From Spirogloea muscicola (taxonomy: Eukaryota > Streptophyta > Zygnematophyceae > Spirogloeales > Spirogloeaceae): a stretch of 28,647 nt of DNA. Shown piece by piece: positions 1-10,600 of this stretch. The position numbers were made by a program, and so were the translations under genes. The notes beneath the pieces were generated by a model that was not told the origin of the DNA, did not search any database, and worked only from the letters and a program-made list of their open reading frames with translations. Location of the stretch: assembly GCA_009602725.1 (NCBI GenBank), contig WELB01000005.1, forward strand, positions 1,277,564 through 1,306,210, written 5' to 3'. Position 1 is the first letter of the stretch, and the number at the start of each line of letters is the position of its first letter.

Positions 1-6
1 AAACGG

Positions 7-9
<3 letters not shown>

Positions 10-44
<35 letters not shown>
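10..44. repeat. (GCC)n trinucleotide run upstream of the SR gene
   Basis: An almost pure GCC/CCG run of about 35 bp lies about 227 bp before the start codon of the SR splicing-factor gene. The rest of positions 1-270 holds no recognisable coding exon and is probably promoter plus 5' UTR. Similar runs sit at the 5' ends of other genes in this window. Confidence 0.85.
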
Positions 45-270
45 TGGCGCGGGACGCTTTGCGATGGATGTGGTGCTCTCGTCGGCACTTTTGTAGCGGC
101 AGCTCTGGCGCCGGCGTAACAAGCCCCTGCACACACTTCACCGCCATGGCCCGCCGCTGCATGCGGCAGCGCCACCTGGGTGGCAGCGCCGCCGCCTGCG
201 GAGACTGCCGGCTGCCGCCCCATGGCTGACCCCTCGTGGAGCTGGTGCAGAGCAGGGGGGGACCGCCACC

Positions 271-3200
271 ATGAGCAGGCACAGCGTCGCCAGCCGCACC
301 ATCTACGTCGGCAACCTGCCCGGCGACATCCGCGAGCGCGAGGTCGAGGACCTCTTCCACAAGGTTTATCATTGCTTCTAAACCCTTAACCCAAGAATCC
401 TCTGCTTGCTGCAACACTTACCAATGGCCTCCGTGCCGCGAGCGCCAGCCAATCTCCTCCTTATCAACACGTCGTATGCCTTCTATTGTTCCGTTTCCTG
501 TACAAGGCTAGCTTTTGTGCAGTGCCGGCGTGCTTGTGGCTCCGCTAGAATGCTTATGCACACTATCTTTGTGCACCTGGCTGGCGTTTACAGCCGCCCT
601 TTTGATAATAGCAGCCGCTTCTTGGGGCCCCTGTGTCAATCTCTGCCTCCCTCTGCCCCTCTTGCCTCACCACTCCGTCTGTCCACCCCCATAGCGCAGC
701 TCTCTATGACACTCAACCGCACCCTCCCTTGTGATAGTTGTGCCTCATCCCTTCTGACCCTTTCTGTCCATCTGTCTTTACCTCCGCAGTATGGCAGGAT
801 CAAGGACATTGACCTGAAGATGCCCCCCCGGCCCCCTGGGTACGCTTTCATCGAGGTATGCGGTGTGTCGACGCCCTGCAGCTCCCTGCGGCAGCTCATC
901 GAGGACAAAGCCCTGAAGCTATGAATGCGGCAGGGTGCAGATTAAGCTGGCAGGGCGTTTGAGCTGGTGTCAATACTACAATAATCAAGCATGATCACTT
1001 ACGTTGAGTAGACCCTCAGATCATAATTTACATCCTATTTGACGTTGATTGTGTAGTTTGAGGATCCGCGGGATGCCGAGGACGCTATCCGCGGCCGCGA
1101 CGGGTACAACTTTGACGGCTACCGCCTCCGCGTGAGCTGTTCTTTTCTGCTGCGCTCTTGCGCTTGCTGGGCTCGCAGCTGATCGCAGCCAAGGCTCTCG
1201 GCAGTGCAGCTTTGAGGCTGATCCTGCTACTGCGATATGCCCCTCACGGACGTGATGGAGGCGGGCTGCAGGTGGAGCTGGCGCATGGTGGGATGCCACG
1301 TGGGCCACCTGGCGGCAGTTATGGCGGTGGTTATGGTGGTCGAGGCGGGTACGACGGCGGCGGCGGCAGCGGCGGAGGCGGCGGAGGAGGCGGCAGCGGC
1401 GGCGGCGGCGGGTACGGCGGCGGCCGGGGCGGTGGCGTGTCGCGGCGCTCCGAGTATCGAGGTGTGCTGCATATTGCAAGCTGCCGTATGCCCTGCTGCT
1501 ACCACATGTGGTTCTGCATGGCAGTGGCTGGTGCTCCACTGTTTTACCAAGTTGTCAATACATTATTATCTTTGTCACTGAAACACGTTGGTGTATAAGT
1601 TGCTCCAAGCTGAAGAAGAAGCTGCTTGGAGGCCACAATACCGATACTTCAAGTTTAATAGAGAGGCCTTGATTGCTTGAGTTGGTGCCCTTACACACTG
1701 CCTTTGCAAGTTGCTTTATTCACTGAATTGCAGACCTCTTCCCTAATTCAACCTGTTGTGATACTGCTGAACTTGCAGTGATTGTTACTGGCCTTCCAGC
1801 ATCAGCATCGTGGCAGGACCTCAAGGTGGGCCAGGCTTTAGTAGTCTCCAGATCTCACATTCTTCTCATGCCAGCCAGTGCCTATTCACAGCATTAAGCC
1901 ATGAAATGATGCCGACTGGAGGTTGATGGTGCCGTTTTGCATATCTTCAAATTACCAGGACCACATGCGGAAGGCTGGCGATGTTTGCTTCGCCCAGGTC
2001 TTTCGTGATGGCAATGGTGCGCTCGCGGCTGCCCTCATTGCTTCTGCAGGCGCATGCAGTTCTGCCCTCATCTTGTGCTGTTGGTCTGCAAGTGCACAGC
2101 CTGTACCTTTGTTGAGCTCTCTTGGTTGTATGACAAGAAGCGGCCACTGTGCACGTGCAGGCGCCATGGGGATTGTTGACTATGTCACAGGCGATGATAT
2201 GAAGTACGCGGTACGTTGCAGCGAATTTCTTTCCGTCAACAGCACAAAGTGCTCTTCCGTTGCACTGTCAAGTCTTTTAGATCGTGGCCGTTACAGACCA
2301 CTCCAGCAACCTGTTGCAATGTCGTATTGTAATTCGTCTATACCATTAGCATAACCATCTGTCGTGGGAGACTGATCTGAGATTTGCCGCCTCCTGCCTC
2401 CTTCCGTCAGATCAAGAAACTGGACGATTCAGAATTTCGGAACCCCTTCGCCAGGGCGTACATCCGCGTGAGCCACCTCAGCTACCTTCCCTCTGACCTC
2501 TTGTTCCATGTCCCTCGACAATTTTGACGTTTTATCTCACCAATCATGCAGGAGATGCATGTTGCAAGTCACTGTTGGGCAGTCAGTTGGTGATGTATCA
2601 GTAGGACAAGCAAGACAGCGCTGTTGGCACATGCATTTCCATGTGAAGCTCACTGGTTGTGTGGTCACTGTCCATACTGGCTACATCCTGGCCAGGTGAA
2701 GGAGGACAGGGGTAGTGATGCACGGCGCAGCCGCAGCCGCAGGTACGAGTAACAGTGATTCTTGCGACGTACATTTGATTGTGATTTATGGGCTCCTCAC
2801 AACACAACCCTGGCATCCCTACGTTCGGAGTCATATCTTCTCGTTAACCCAAATGCATCGCAATTCTATTGAATTTTAGGCATGTCTTCTCGCGGGTTAA
2901 TTGCTGATGGCCTGCTACTGTAATGTGGTGCAGCTACTCCCGCTCGCCGAGCCGGTCACGTTCGCGGTCGGCCCGCTCTCGCTCGAGGTCGCGTTCTCGC
3001 TCGCGGTCACGCTCTCCATCTCGGTGAATCTTTCAGACCTTCTTGCTGTTGTGGGTGTGTCAGCACGTATCATTAATGAAGTTGTGAATAGAAGCGTCCT
3101 TCAATGAAGGAGATGTATAATTCTCACATAGGTGTTGAGACCAAGAGTCCTACTTTGTGATGCGTGCACCAATTTTATTGTGCAGTTGGCACGTTCAAAA

Positions 3201-3941
3201 CGAGCTGATTTTCGAGAGCTGTATTGAGTCTTCAGTTGGATGCCCTTGTCACTGTCTCTCAAAGCTGTCAGCCGTGCACATAGTTGAAGTTCTGTGAAAT
3301 ATTGTTGATATTCACGTCTTGTGGGATGCAGCAGTTACTTATCTTCACTCATATCAATGCAGGTCTCCGTCTCGGTCGCGCTCGCGCTCAGTCTCTAAGA
3401 GCCGCAGCCCCGCTTCTAAGTCCCCACCGCCTGAAGTCGCACCTGTATGTACCATCTCCTAGACTGCAGCATATGAATGAACCAGATCTTAGAAGTTTGG
3501 CATGAGCTGAATTGAGAAGGCTAGGCAAACCCTTCCCTTATTCTCACTTGTCAAGTACTTGGGGACAGCCTGCCAAAAGTTGTTAAGACACCGCTGACTT
3601 GGAAGTTGTGCCGCTTGCAGAAGGGCGATGGGTATATTGCACCGGATGCAAAGGAAGATGTCAAGGTTGACGGATATGTGCCTGTTGACGAAGTTGACGA
3701 GGTAAGCGCCTGCGCTGCAAAACATTGCCTTTGTTGCACATATGTAGTTTGCAAGAGCTTTCTGTTTAGCTGTGCTTGAGTGTGTGGGATGAGGCTCATA
3801 CTGTGGGGGTTGATGCTAGATTGGAACTTGTCTTTACTCACTTAGTTGCACGCTGCGCAGCCACAGGATGGTGCTTCAGCTGGCGATGAGTTGAAGGATG
3901 ACGAGCCTCCCACCACGGCGCCGGCAGAGGACGAAGCTTAG
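271..3941 (+). CDS. SR splicing factor, SF2/ASF (plant SR34/SR30) type, 13 exons
   Basis: This is a nuclear pre-mRNA splicing factor that binds exonic enhancers and helps define splice sites. Exons: 271-363, 790-855, 1057-1131, 1272-1461, 1779-1825, 1959-2016, 2161-2210, 2411-2467, 2696-2742, 2934-3023, 3363-3444, 3621-3701, 3861-3941. They join in phase to 338 residues. RRM1 (about residues 10-80) has RNP2 TIYVGNLP and RNP1 PGYAFIEFED. A long Gly-rich hinge with GGYGG repeats follows (about 87-135). The pseudo-RRM2 carries the SWQDLK signature (152-157) and ends in AYIRVKE. An RS domain (about 220-275) of SRSRSRS repeats follows, then an acidic tail. The ATG lies in a GCCACCATG context and the stop is TAG. 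Convergent with the methyltransferase gene. Many SR genes regulate themselves by alternative splicing; nothing here proves it. Family assignment is firm, the exact subfamily is not. Confidence 0.93.
379..392 (+). repeat. Telomere-like motif in SR intron 1
   Basis: TAAACCCTTAACCC lies 15 bases after the intron 1 donor at 364. It resembles degenerate C-strand plant telomere repeats (CCCTAAA). Similar motifs occur in other introns of the window. Confidence 0.6.
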
Positions 3942-4850
3942 TGGTGACTGCAGAAAAAAGTTTGCGGCCAATGTGCTTGCTGGCACTGGAGGCAAGTATC
4001 CCATCAAGAGCTGGGCTGTCTGATGGCCAGTCCCATAACCTCATGTCTGACAGGAGGATGAGCTTACGCGCGAGCAACAAGGAGCAGCAGATGGAGGAGA
4101 AGGCTTTTGCAATGTGTGCTGACCGTTCGTGACGCAGGTGCATTGGCGCAGGTTGATTCAATAAGATATAAGAGTGTGCAAACGTGCGCTAGAGTCCTGT
4201 CAAGCAGAGACAGAATATTGCTTTCTGAAGGTGCTCTCACAAGCCACTTGTGGGCAACCAAAATGTTGACATTCTTTCTGCATGTAATAGGTCTTGCTCT
4301 TTAGAAGCTGACTGAAAAGTGAAATGGTATCTTTGAAACTTGTTGTCGTTCTTATTGCATCTTAGACTGGAATAGTGCATTAGTTCCAAAGGCGTTTTCT
4401 GCATTGGCATAAGCACAAGTGCCATCGCTTCACCAATGGGTTCGTATCGGGCTGCAATCAAGGTGAAGTGCTGGGAGGGCTGTCAAATATGAGACAGGAC
4501 AAAGCTCGAGTTGTAAGCGTCAGGTTGTTGATGTGTGCTGCTTGACGAGGAACAAGAATCTGCATGCCCAGTGTACACCCTCAGCAAGGGGCAGGTGATA
4601 GCCCGAAAGTCACCAATCAAATAAATGAAATGATTGCTAGCGAGGAGAAAAGGTGTGTAAGTGACTGTCAGACCATACTGTGTCAAAATTTTTAAGCTAG
4701 CTTGTGTTGTCACCTGCAGCTGCGCTGGCGATTTACTATTGATTTAATTATAGGTCGCAGCATCTTTACCTTTGTCAACAAACTAAAGTCAGCCACTGAT
4801 CAAGCTATTGGGCTGAATATCAATGTATGGTTCAAACATCAACATCGACT
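3942..4850. other. Intergenic region between convergent genes (3' UTRs)
   Basis: No exon could be supported on either strand in this 909-bp stretch. It lies between the stop codon of the SR gene and the stop codon of the methyltransferase gene, so it should hold both 3' UTRs. It is less GC-rich than the flanking exons. Confidence 0.7.
4283..4287 (+). terminator. TGTAA poly(A) signal candidate, SR gene
   Basis: TGTAA lies about 340 bp past the SR stop codon. Chlorophyte mRNAs commonly use UGUAA about 10-20 nt before the cleavage site. It is the first one I found downstream of the stop. Confidence 0.5.
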
Positions 4851-7571
4851 TCAAGCGCTGCGTGTCCCTTGTATGCACGCCCAACCATCCTCCTCGGTAA
4901 AGGAGACATTGACCATGAATGGCCCGTAAGCTTCGGTGACTGCACTCACCTGCTCAGCAATAGAGTGTACCCCATCAAAAGCCCGTGAGGCACCTTGACT
5001 ATAGAATCTCCGCTGTCACCAATGATGCTTAGCTCACTGTCATGTCTTTGCCACTCCCTTGAGCACTCCCACATCCAGACACTCTGGGATTCACACGCAA
5101 AGACATCCATAAAAGCAAGTCCCTTATCCTTGACCCACACTCGCGGAGGAGCGGTGTAGCAGGCTCACCTGCGAGGTGAGGATACCTGAGAGAGCGATCC
5201 TGCCGCCTGGCCTGGCATAGCTGGCGAGCCGTGGCGCCAATAGCAGCAAGGGGCCCACCAGTATATTGGCTACAACGATGTCAAACAAGCTGTCTGCCTC
5301 GGATGCTGGCCACTTGCCGGCTTGCTGGAGCGGTCCAGGAGCTGCAGGGTCTTTGCCATCAGGAGTCCTCAGGACGGCCTCGAAGACAGGTGGCGCGTAT
5401 CCATTGAGGCGCGCATTGTGCATAGCTGAGGAGACAGCGAGAGGGTCGATGTCAACGCCCACGGCCCGTGAGCCATGCAGCTGCTCGGCAGGCGGAGAAA
5501 TCAGAACTTGGAGTCAGCGGATGTCATCTGCAGTCCAAGAGCTGCTCTGCACTCCAGAGAAGTGGCATCAGTGGCGCCACTTGGGATAGTTGGTGTCTGT
5601 GAGTATTGCAACGACAGCGTGAGTCTCCATAGAAGGACAGCGATGCTCACCTTGAGCGCTGCCAGTGACAGGATGCCGGAGCCGCATCCATAGTCCAGCA
5701 TCTTTTCGCCGCCCTTCACCTTCGCGGCGTCAACGATCATGATGAGGGTCTTGAGATATGCTCTGCAAACGCTCTTGGCTTTCGACCTGGCAAGGGAAAC
5801 GTAACGAGCATAGGACACAGATGAGCTCCGGCAGCAAGAGCAAGTGCAGAGACGGCGACGCACCGCGCTTTTGAGCCACCGGAGGCACAGGCGTGTAGTT
5901 GGGTGGTCACCAGTGCCAAACGCCACGCCGGGCTCCAGCAGGATGCTCAGCGCTGCAGGGTCCTGTGGTATTCCAAGTCAATTACTGCCTAGTCATTGTC
6001 TTGTTTACAAATTTGAACAAAAACAACTATCATCCAATTCTTGCAGTAAATGACATTGACCGATAGCAAGCAAGCCCAGGACTGCACCACTTGGGAACTT
6101 AAGGTGTTAAGACCAAGCTTGCACTGAAGAAAATGCAGCGAACATTCCATCTTGGAATCACTCATCAAGCAAATGGCCAACATGCCGAAGGTTGTGAAGT
6201 TGTGGAAGAGGGCAAGCAGCTCCAAGGGTTCACAATCTAGGCTCTGGAGTATACATTCACGGGATCATAAATCTCCTCCAAGGACAAGCAGAGGTAATCC
6301 AAAAGGACCGGAAACAGTGACGAAGGACCAGGAAGGGGCCTGATGACCAGGTTTTGAATTCTGGCGGCTCTGGTGTTGTGGATGGAGTGAAAGGCACAGG
6401 ATAGCTGCAATTTGGCTCAACATCTGATAGAGCTGGACAGCCAAGTCTCACAGGGGGAAGCTTCGTCTCCCAGCTGGGCACAACCCAGAGGCCATCAGCA
6501 ACTTCTGTGGAGCGATACAGTCTCTGCCGCAGACCACACAGCCAGCAGTCTCACCGCAGCATCAGCACGTCTGTTGGATTGCAGTGTGTCTGAGGGGCCC
6601 ATCACGGACTGCTGCAAATGCAGGGGGGACTTCATGTACGTCCAAAGTGCCGAATTACAGCGCAATAAGTGCGAGCTCGATGACAAAGAGCACCGCACCA
6701 CTGATGCATCAGCTTGGTTGTTAAATCCCATCACGTACACAAATTTCTCTAACTTGCCTCTAGATTTCTCTAAGCATAGATCTGAATCTAACTCCAGGTA
6801 TAGCTTTCTCAGATCCTGCACCTGTACATGGCCAATCCAGTCCTTGTTGGCAATGTACTCAAGTGAGAAGCTGGGCACCGAGTCGAGACCGGCGGCAGTG
6901 GCGGCAGCGGCCAGCGCCGCCGCTGCATCGCTGCTGCTTGGGAACAGGGCCACCAAGCGGCTCTGCAATACCAGCAACAAGGGCGCGCGAAAGTTAGCAC
7001 TGTCTGCTACTGCCATCTTGCACGAGCTGCGACTACTGAAGCCTGCATGGACGGCAGGCGAGCAAAACCAGCGCAAGGAGCAGTGGATGCACGGTAAGGA
7101 GCCCACGATGGGTTACGGGGTTAGGTTTAGTAAGTAGGGTTTAGGGTTAAAGACCTGCTGCCAGAGCGGCTGGCGTTGCTCCGGAGCCTGCCACGGCAGC
7201 GGCCCAGCGGCGTAGATCTGCGCCCATACGACGGCCGCGGCTCGCTCGCGCGGGGTGAGCTTGGAGGAGCCAGGCCTGCTCGGCCAGGGAGTTAACAAGA
7301 CTGGCAGCATTACAGTAACAACGGCAATTGTGGCAGCATGATGGGGTGCCAGTGGCGGCATAATCGTGGCAGCCAGCACCGGAGGTGGTCAGCAGAGGAG
7401 ATGGGATAATGCTTAGGCTTAAACCTGCCTTTACTGTAATGACCGGGTTAAGGTTTTGGATTTGAGAGGTGTAGGTTCGAGCACCTCCTGCTCGGCGGCG
7501 GTCCCGAGGTGTGCGTCCTCCACGCTGCAGGCGGCCGCGCCGTGCTCCAGCAGCGCGTCCATCAGCGCGCC
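4851..7571 (-). CDS. prmA: Ribosomal protein L11 methyltransferase (PrmA family), 5' end unresolved
   Basis: SAM-dependent methyltransferase that in bacteria methylates ribosomal protein L11; eukaryotic members are usually in organelles. Exons in transcript order: 7571-7485, 7187-7155, 6962-6822, 6523-6452, 5962-5864, 5749-5651, 5480-5169, 4949-4851. All joins are phase 0, giving 313 residues plus stop. Family motifs appear in order: LLEHGAAACSVEDA, SRLVALFPSS, GLWVVPSW, LEPGVAFGTGDHPTTRLC, DYGCGSGILSLAALK (SAM motif I), VGVDIDPLAV, VVANILVGPL (NIL motif), GGRIALSGIL and EDGWACIQGTR. The 33-bp exon at 7155-7187 and the acceptor at 5750 are the least certain joins. A Met at 7562 could be the start, but family length (about 370 in Arabidopsis) and the lack of a transit peptide suggest an upstream exon I could not find. 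Head-to-head with the DUF1350 gene. Confidence 0.88.
5963..6451 (-). other. Intron of the L11 methyltransferase gene
   Basis: A 489-bp intron between the exon ending ...WETKLPP and the exon starting DPAALSILLEPG. The donor is GTGAGA and the acceptor is ACCACAG. I see no further exon or RNA in it. The plus-strand open frame running 6412-7137 is antisense to this intron and to real exons. Confidence 0.75.
7111..7153 (-). repeat. Telomere-like sequence at an intron donor of the methyltransferase gene
   Basis: Right after the donor at 7154 the transcript strand runs through TTTAACCCTAAACCC, then CTAAACCTAACCCCGTAACCC-like sequence. These are degenerate (CCCTAAA)n units. They sit immediately beside the splice site. 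Confidence 0.7.
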
Positions 7572-7572
7572 C

Positions 7573-7603
7573 TGGGGTCCAGGGGTCGGGTTACGGTTAA
7601 GGG
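7573..7603 (-). repeat. Telomere-like sequence at an intron acceptor of the methyltransferase gene
   Basis: Read on the transcript strand, CCTTAACCGTAACCCGACC is followed by CCTGGACCCCAG and then the exon at 7571. The end of the sequence upstream of the reductase exon near 12460 is very similar (TAACACCCGACC ... CCCTGGACCCAG). Confidence 0.6.
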
Positions 7604-7619
7604 CCTCATGCTGGCCAGC

Positions 7620-7631
7620 GGCGGCGGCGGC

Positions 7632-7664
<33 letters not shown>
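7620..7664. repeat. (CGG)n run between head-to-head genes
   Basis: A CGG/GGC trinucleotide run with one CCC interruption lies about 30 bp before the ATG at 7694. It falls between the divergent methyltransferase and DUF1350 genes, so it is probably 5' UTR or promoter sequence of one or both. Confidence 0.8.
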
Positions 7665-7665
<1 letters not shown>

Positions 7666-7693
7666 CACCCCCCTCGCCAGCGGCGGCGCCGCC

Positions 7694-10600
7694 ATGGGCC
7701 TCTCTCGGAACCCTTCGATGCTGCGCACACCCACCGTACCGGGCAGCCTGGACGCCCTCGTCGGCCCGGCGGTGGCCATCTCCCGGCCGCCACTAGGGCC
7801 GCCGCCTCCGTCGTTGTCGTCGACAGCTGTCGGGCTGAAGCGCTTTGGCTTCCACGTACGTCCGCCAGCTCCAGCTCCCGCGCCTCGACAGCCCGCTGCC
7901 TCTGCAGTGTGTGTCGAGCCACCTTGGCTAATGACGACGATGACGACAATAACGATAAGATGACAACGACAATCATGACGATAATGACGTTAATGACGAT
8001 ATTGATGACCGTCCTTTCTGGTTGCAGCCGACGCTGCTGCCGCTGGCGCTCATTGCTGTTGGCCTGGGCGGCCTGCTGCTCCGGATGCTGCCGGACATGC
8101 GATCGACCATGCACTCCGCGCTGCCGCTCCTGCCTCTGCTCCGCCCCCCGCCGCTGACGTGGGCAGAAACCGTCGCCGCCGCTGTGGCGCTGGCGGTCCT
8201 CGCCGTCGCCGTTGCCCGCCTCATCGCCGGGTCGTGGGCAGCCGTCCACGTGTGGCTGCTGCCGTCGGTGCTTCCATGGCATGCCGAGGTATGCACGTTA
8301 CTTGTCTCAGGCTGGGCGGTGCCAAATGCTGGCAGCGTCGTTGGCCCCACCTCCCCTCCTGGCACCCTCTTGTGCCCTGCACGCAGCAGGGGGGCGTCNC
8401 GCCGCGGCGCCCCAGTCGGCGGCGTGGCTGGGGTCGTACCCGGCGTTCCGCGCGGTCGGGCAGTGCCAGGTGTACGCGCCGCGGGGCCCGCCGCGGGCGC
8501 TCCTCAACTTCCTCGGCGGCGCCTTCATCGGCGCCAGCCCCGACGTCACCTACAGGTGCGCCAGGGCTTTGGGTTCAATGGCCTCACCGACGCTGGGCTT
8601 GGACGGAGCCAGGGCTTAGACTCCTCGTCCTGAGGTCCCGGGTTCAGCATTCTCGCGCCCCGCTGCTGTCTCTCCATCAGGTTACCAGCTTGATTTACTG
8701 GTAACTATTAAAGCACCTCGTAAAGCTACTCCTGCGAAAATACATTAACAATACGTGAAAGAAGAGAAGCATCATAAGCAGAGCGGAGATCGACCTGTCA
8801 TGATGCATCGAGTTCGTGTTTGAGTCTGAGAAGTAACCGCCGGTAGGTGAGCAGAGACGGTGTCCTCTCCGCCGCTCGCATTTGCTGAGCGGCATGGGGC
8901 CACCGGCAGCGCCGCCGCAGCCTGCTGATCGAGCTGCTGGTGAAGGAGGGCTACCTCGTCGTGGCGACGCCGTACGAGGTCACATTCGACCACGCCGCCT
9001 CGTCCCGCCGCATCCACGACAAGTTCAACGACGCCCTCGACCTCCTCCGGGCCTCCGGCCTCCCAGATGCTGGCATCTCTGCGGCTGGCGTCCAGGGCTT
9101 CCCCATCTACAGCGTCGGCCACAGGTTAGCGCCAATGTTCAACAGTCCCTCTCCCCCATTATCCCTCTATATAGCCCTCGTTCTGGGGTCGATTCAATGT
9201 AATGAGCGGCCCTTATAGACATCCAAACGAACCACGATAGGGCTAACCTCACTTGAGCACAGCATTCATCAGTTATGGCCGAGCACGCTTGCTTGCTCAA
9301 GTCGTGTGTCACTTGGTCTGCGGGCAACTGCCGCCGCCCGCGTGGAGGCTGCTGCTGAGGGCCGTGTCTGCTTGCCAAGCATCTCCCTGGGCTTATGCTG
9401 AACAATGACATGTGGCTGCAGCAACGGCGCCCTCATGCAGGTGCTGATTGGCAGCCTGTGCACCGACCGGACCCTCCCCCAGGTTCGCGCTCGCAGTTAA
9501 GGTGTCCTAGTGTTGTCCTGTGGCAGAGGAGTCTCGCATTGCACGTGAAAGGAAAGGCAGATTAAGATATGGTGCAAACTCCAGATTACAGAGCTGAAAT
9601 TCATGGCGTTGAATTCATTAGGACTACTGGATCTGATGTTTCCGATTCAGAAAACGTCAGTACCAGAGGTTCAGCAAGTGTACATGCACGTCCTCGATTG
9701 ATGTAGACTATAAGTCAGGGCTCCTTCTCGGTGATTCAAACTTTCGGTGCTTCTTATCAGGCAAATGCAATCTTGTCCTTCAACAACAAGGGCGCGACAG
9801 GCGCTGTGCCTTTTTTTGAGCAGGTCTGGTACTTTGTGCATGCTGGACACCTTACTCATGTTGCAAAAGAGCAATCCACGTGTCCTGCCACTACATGATT
9901 GAGTGAGAAGCATGACAATGTGTCAAGCAGAAAGTGGACTTGCTCGAACGTGGATGACCTGATCAGCGTGGGCACTCGTCACACGTAGAAGGATTAGTGG
10001 TCGCCAGCAAGACATATTAGAGCTGGTCACAGTATGCCCTAGAGTTGGTTACATTTACCTTACGCTAAATTAATACTCTAAGCAACTTAGGCGACTTGGC
10101 TCTCCAAGTAGGGTGTGGACGAGCGCTTAGAGGACAAAGTACTGTCAACTGTATGACATGGAAATTGCGATGATGTGCCTGCAGCTTGGACCAGGCTTGA
10201 AGCAACTCGCACCAGCCATTGAGAGCTCCCCACTGACGGGCCTGGCGCTCAGCCTCGTGGGTGCGATTCTGCAAATATATATTCAGTTGTTGTACTGCAT
10301 CTACCTGGCCCTTTTGCAGACTGAATTGTGCATACTTAGCTAATATAGCTAGCAACACACTCAAGCAAAGTCGTAGTGACTTTCTACTTTGCACCATCAT
10401 CCTGTACCTTAAATCGTTGCTTGTCCGACAGGTCCTGTTACACTGTTATCTGTTTGTGCCACCTCTCAGATTGGCCTGCACTGGAGCTGGAAGAAGGGCG
10501 ACGCTATCAGCCACACCCATCCGCCTTGTAATCTCATGTGACTCCAGCTGCTCTGTGCTGGGCAGATGAAGCGGTGAGGCTGGCAGAGAGCGGCCCAGTT

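Noticed and set aside
406-924. 172-codon plus-strand open frame in SR intron 1
   Set aside because: It spans an intron and exon 2 in the wrong frame. The SR exons fit the splice sites and phases instead.
1361-1430. CGG-rich tract inside the SR gene as a promoter repeat
   Set aside because: It is coding: it reads as the Gly-rich hinge between the two RRMs.
6257-6345. Possible methyltransferase exon reading CFRSFWITSACPWRRF
   Set aside because: The exon at 6452-6523 supplies the expected GLWVVPSW motif and fits phase on both sides, so this stretch is intron.
6412-7137. 241-codon plus-strand open frame
   Set aside because: It is antisense to methyltransferase exons at 6452-6523 and 6822-6962, which carry clear family motifs. 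Its own sequence shows no family.
7111-7153. A true internal telomere or chromosome end
   Set aside because: The motifs are short, degenerate, in both orientations and embedded in introns of intact genes. There is no long TTTAGGG array.
7431-8282. 283-codon minus-strand open frame
   Set aside because: Only its last 29 codons before 7485 are real (a methyltransferase exon). The rest is Arg/Pro-rich shadow of GC-rich DNA and of the DUF1350 exons on the plus strand.
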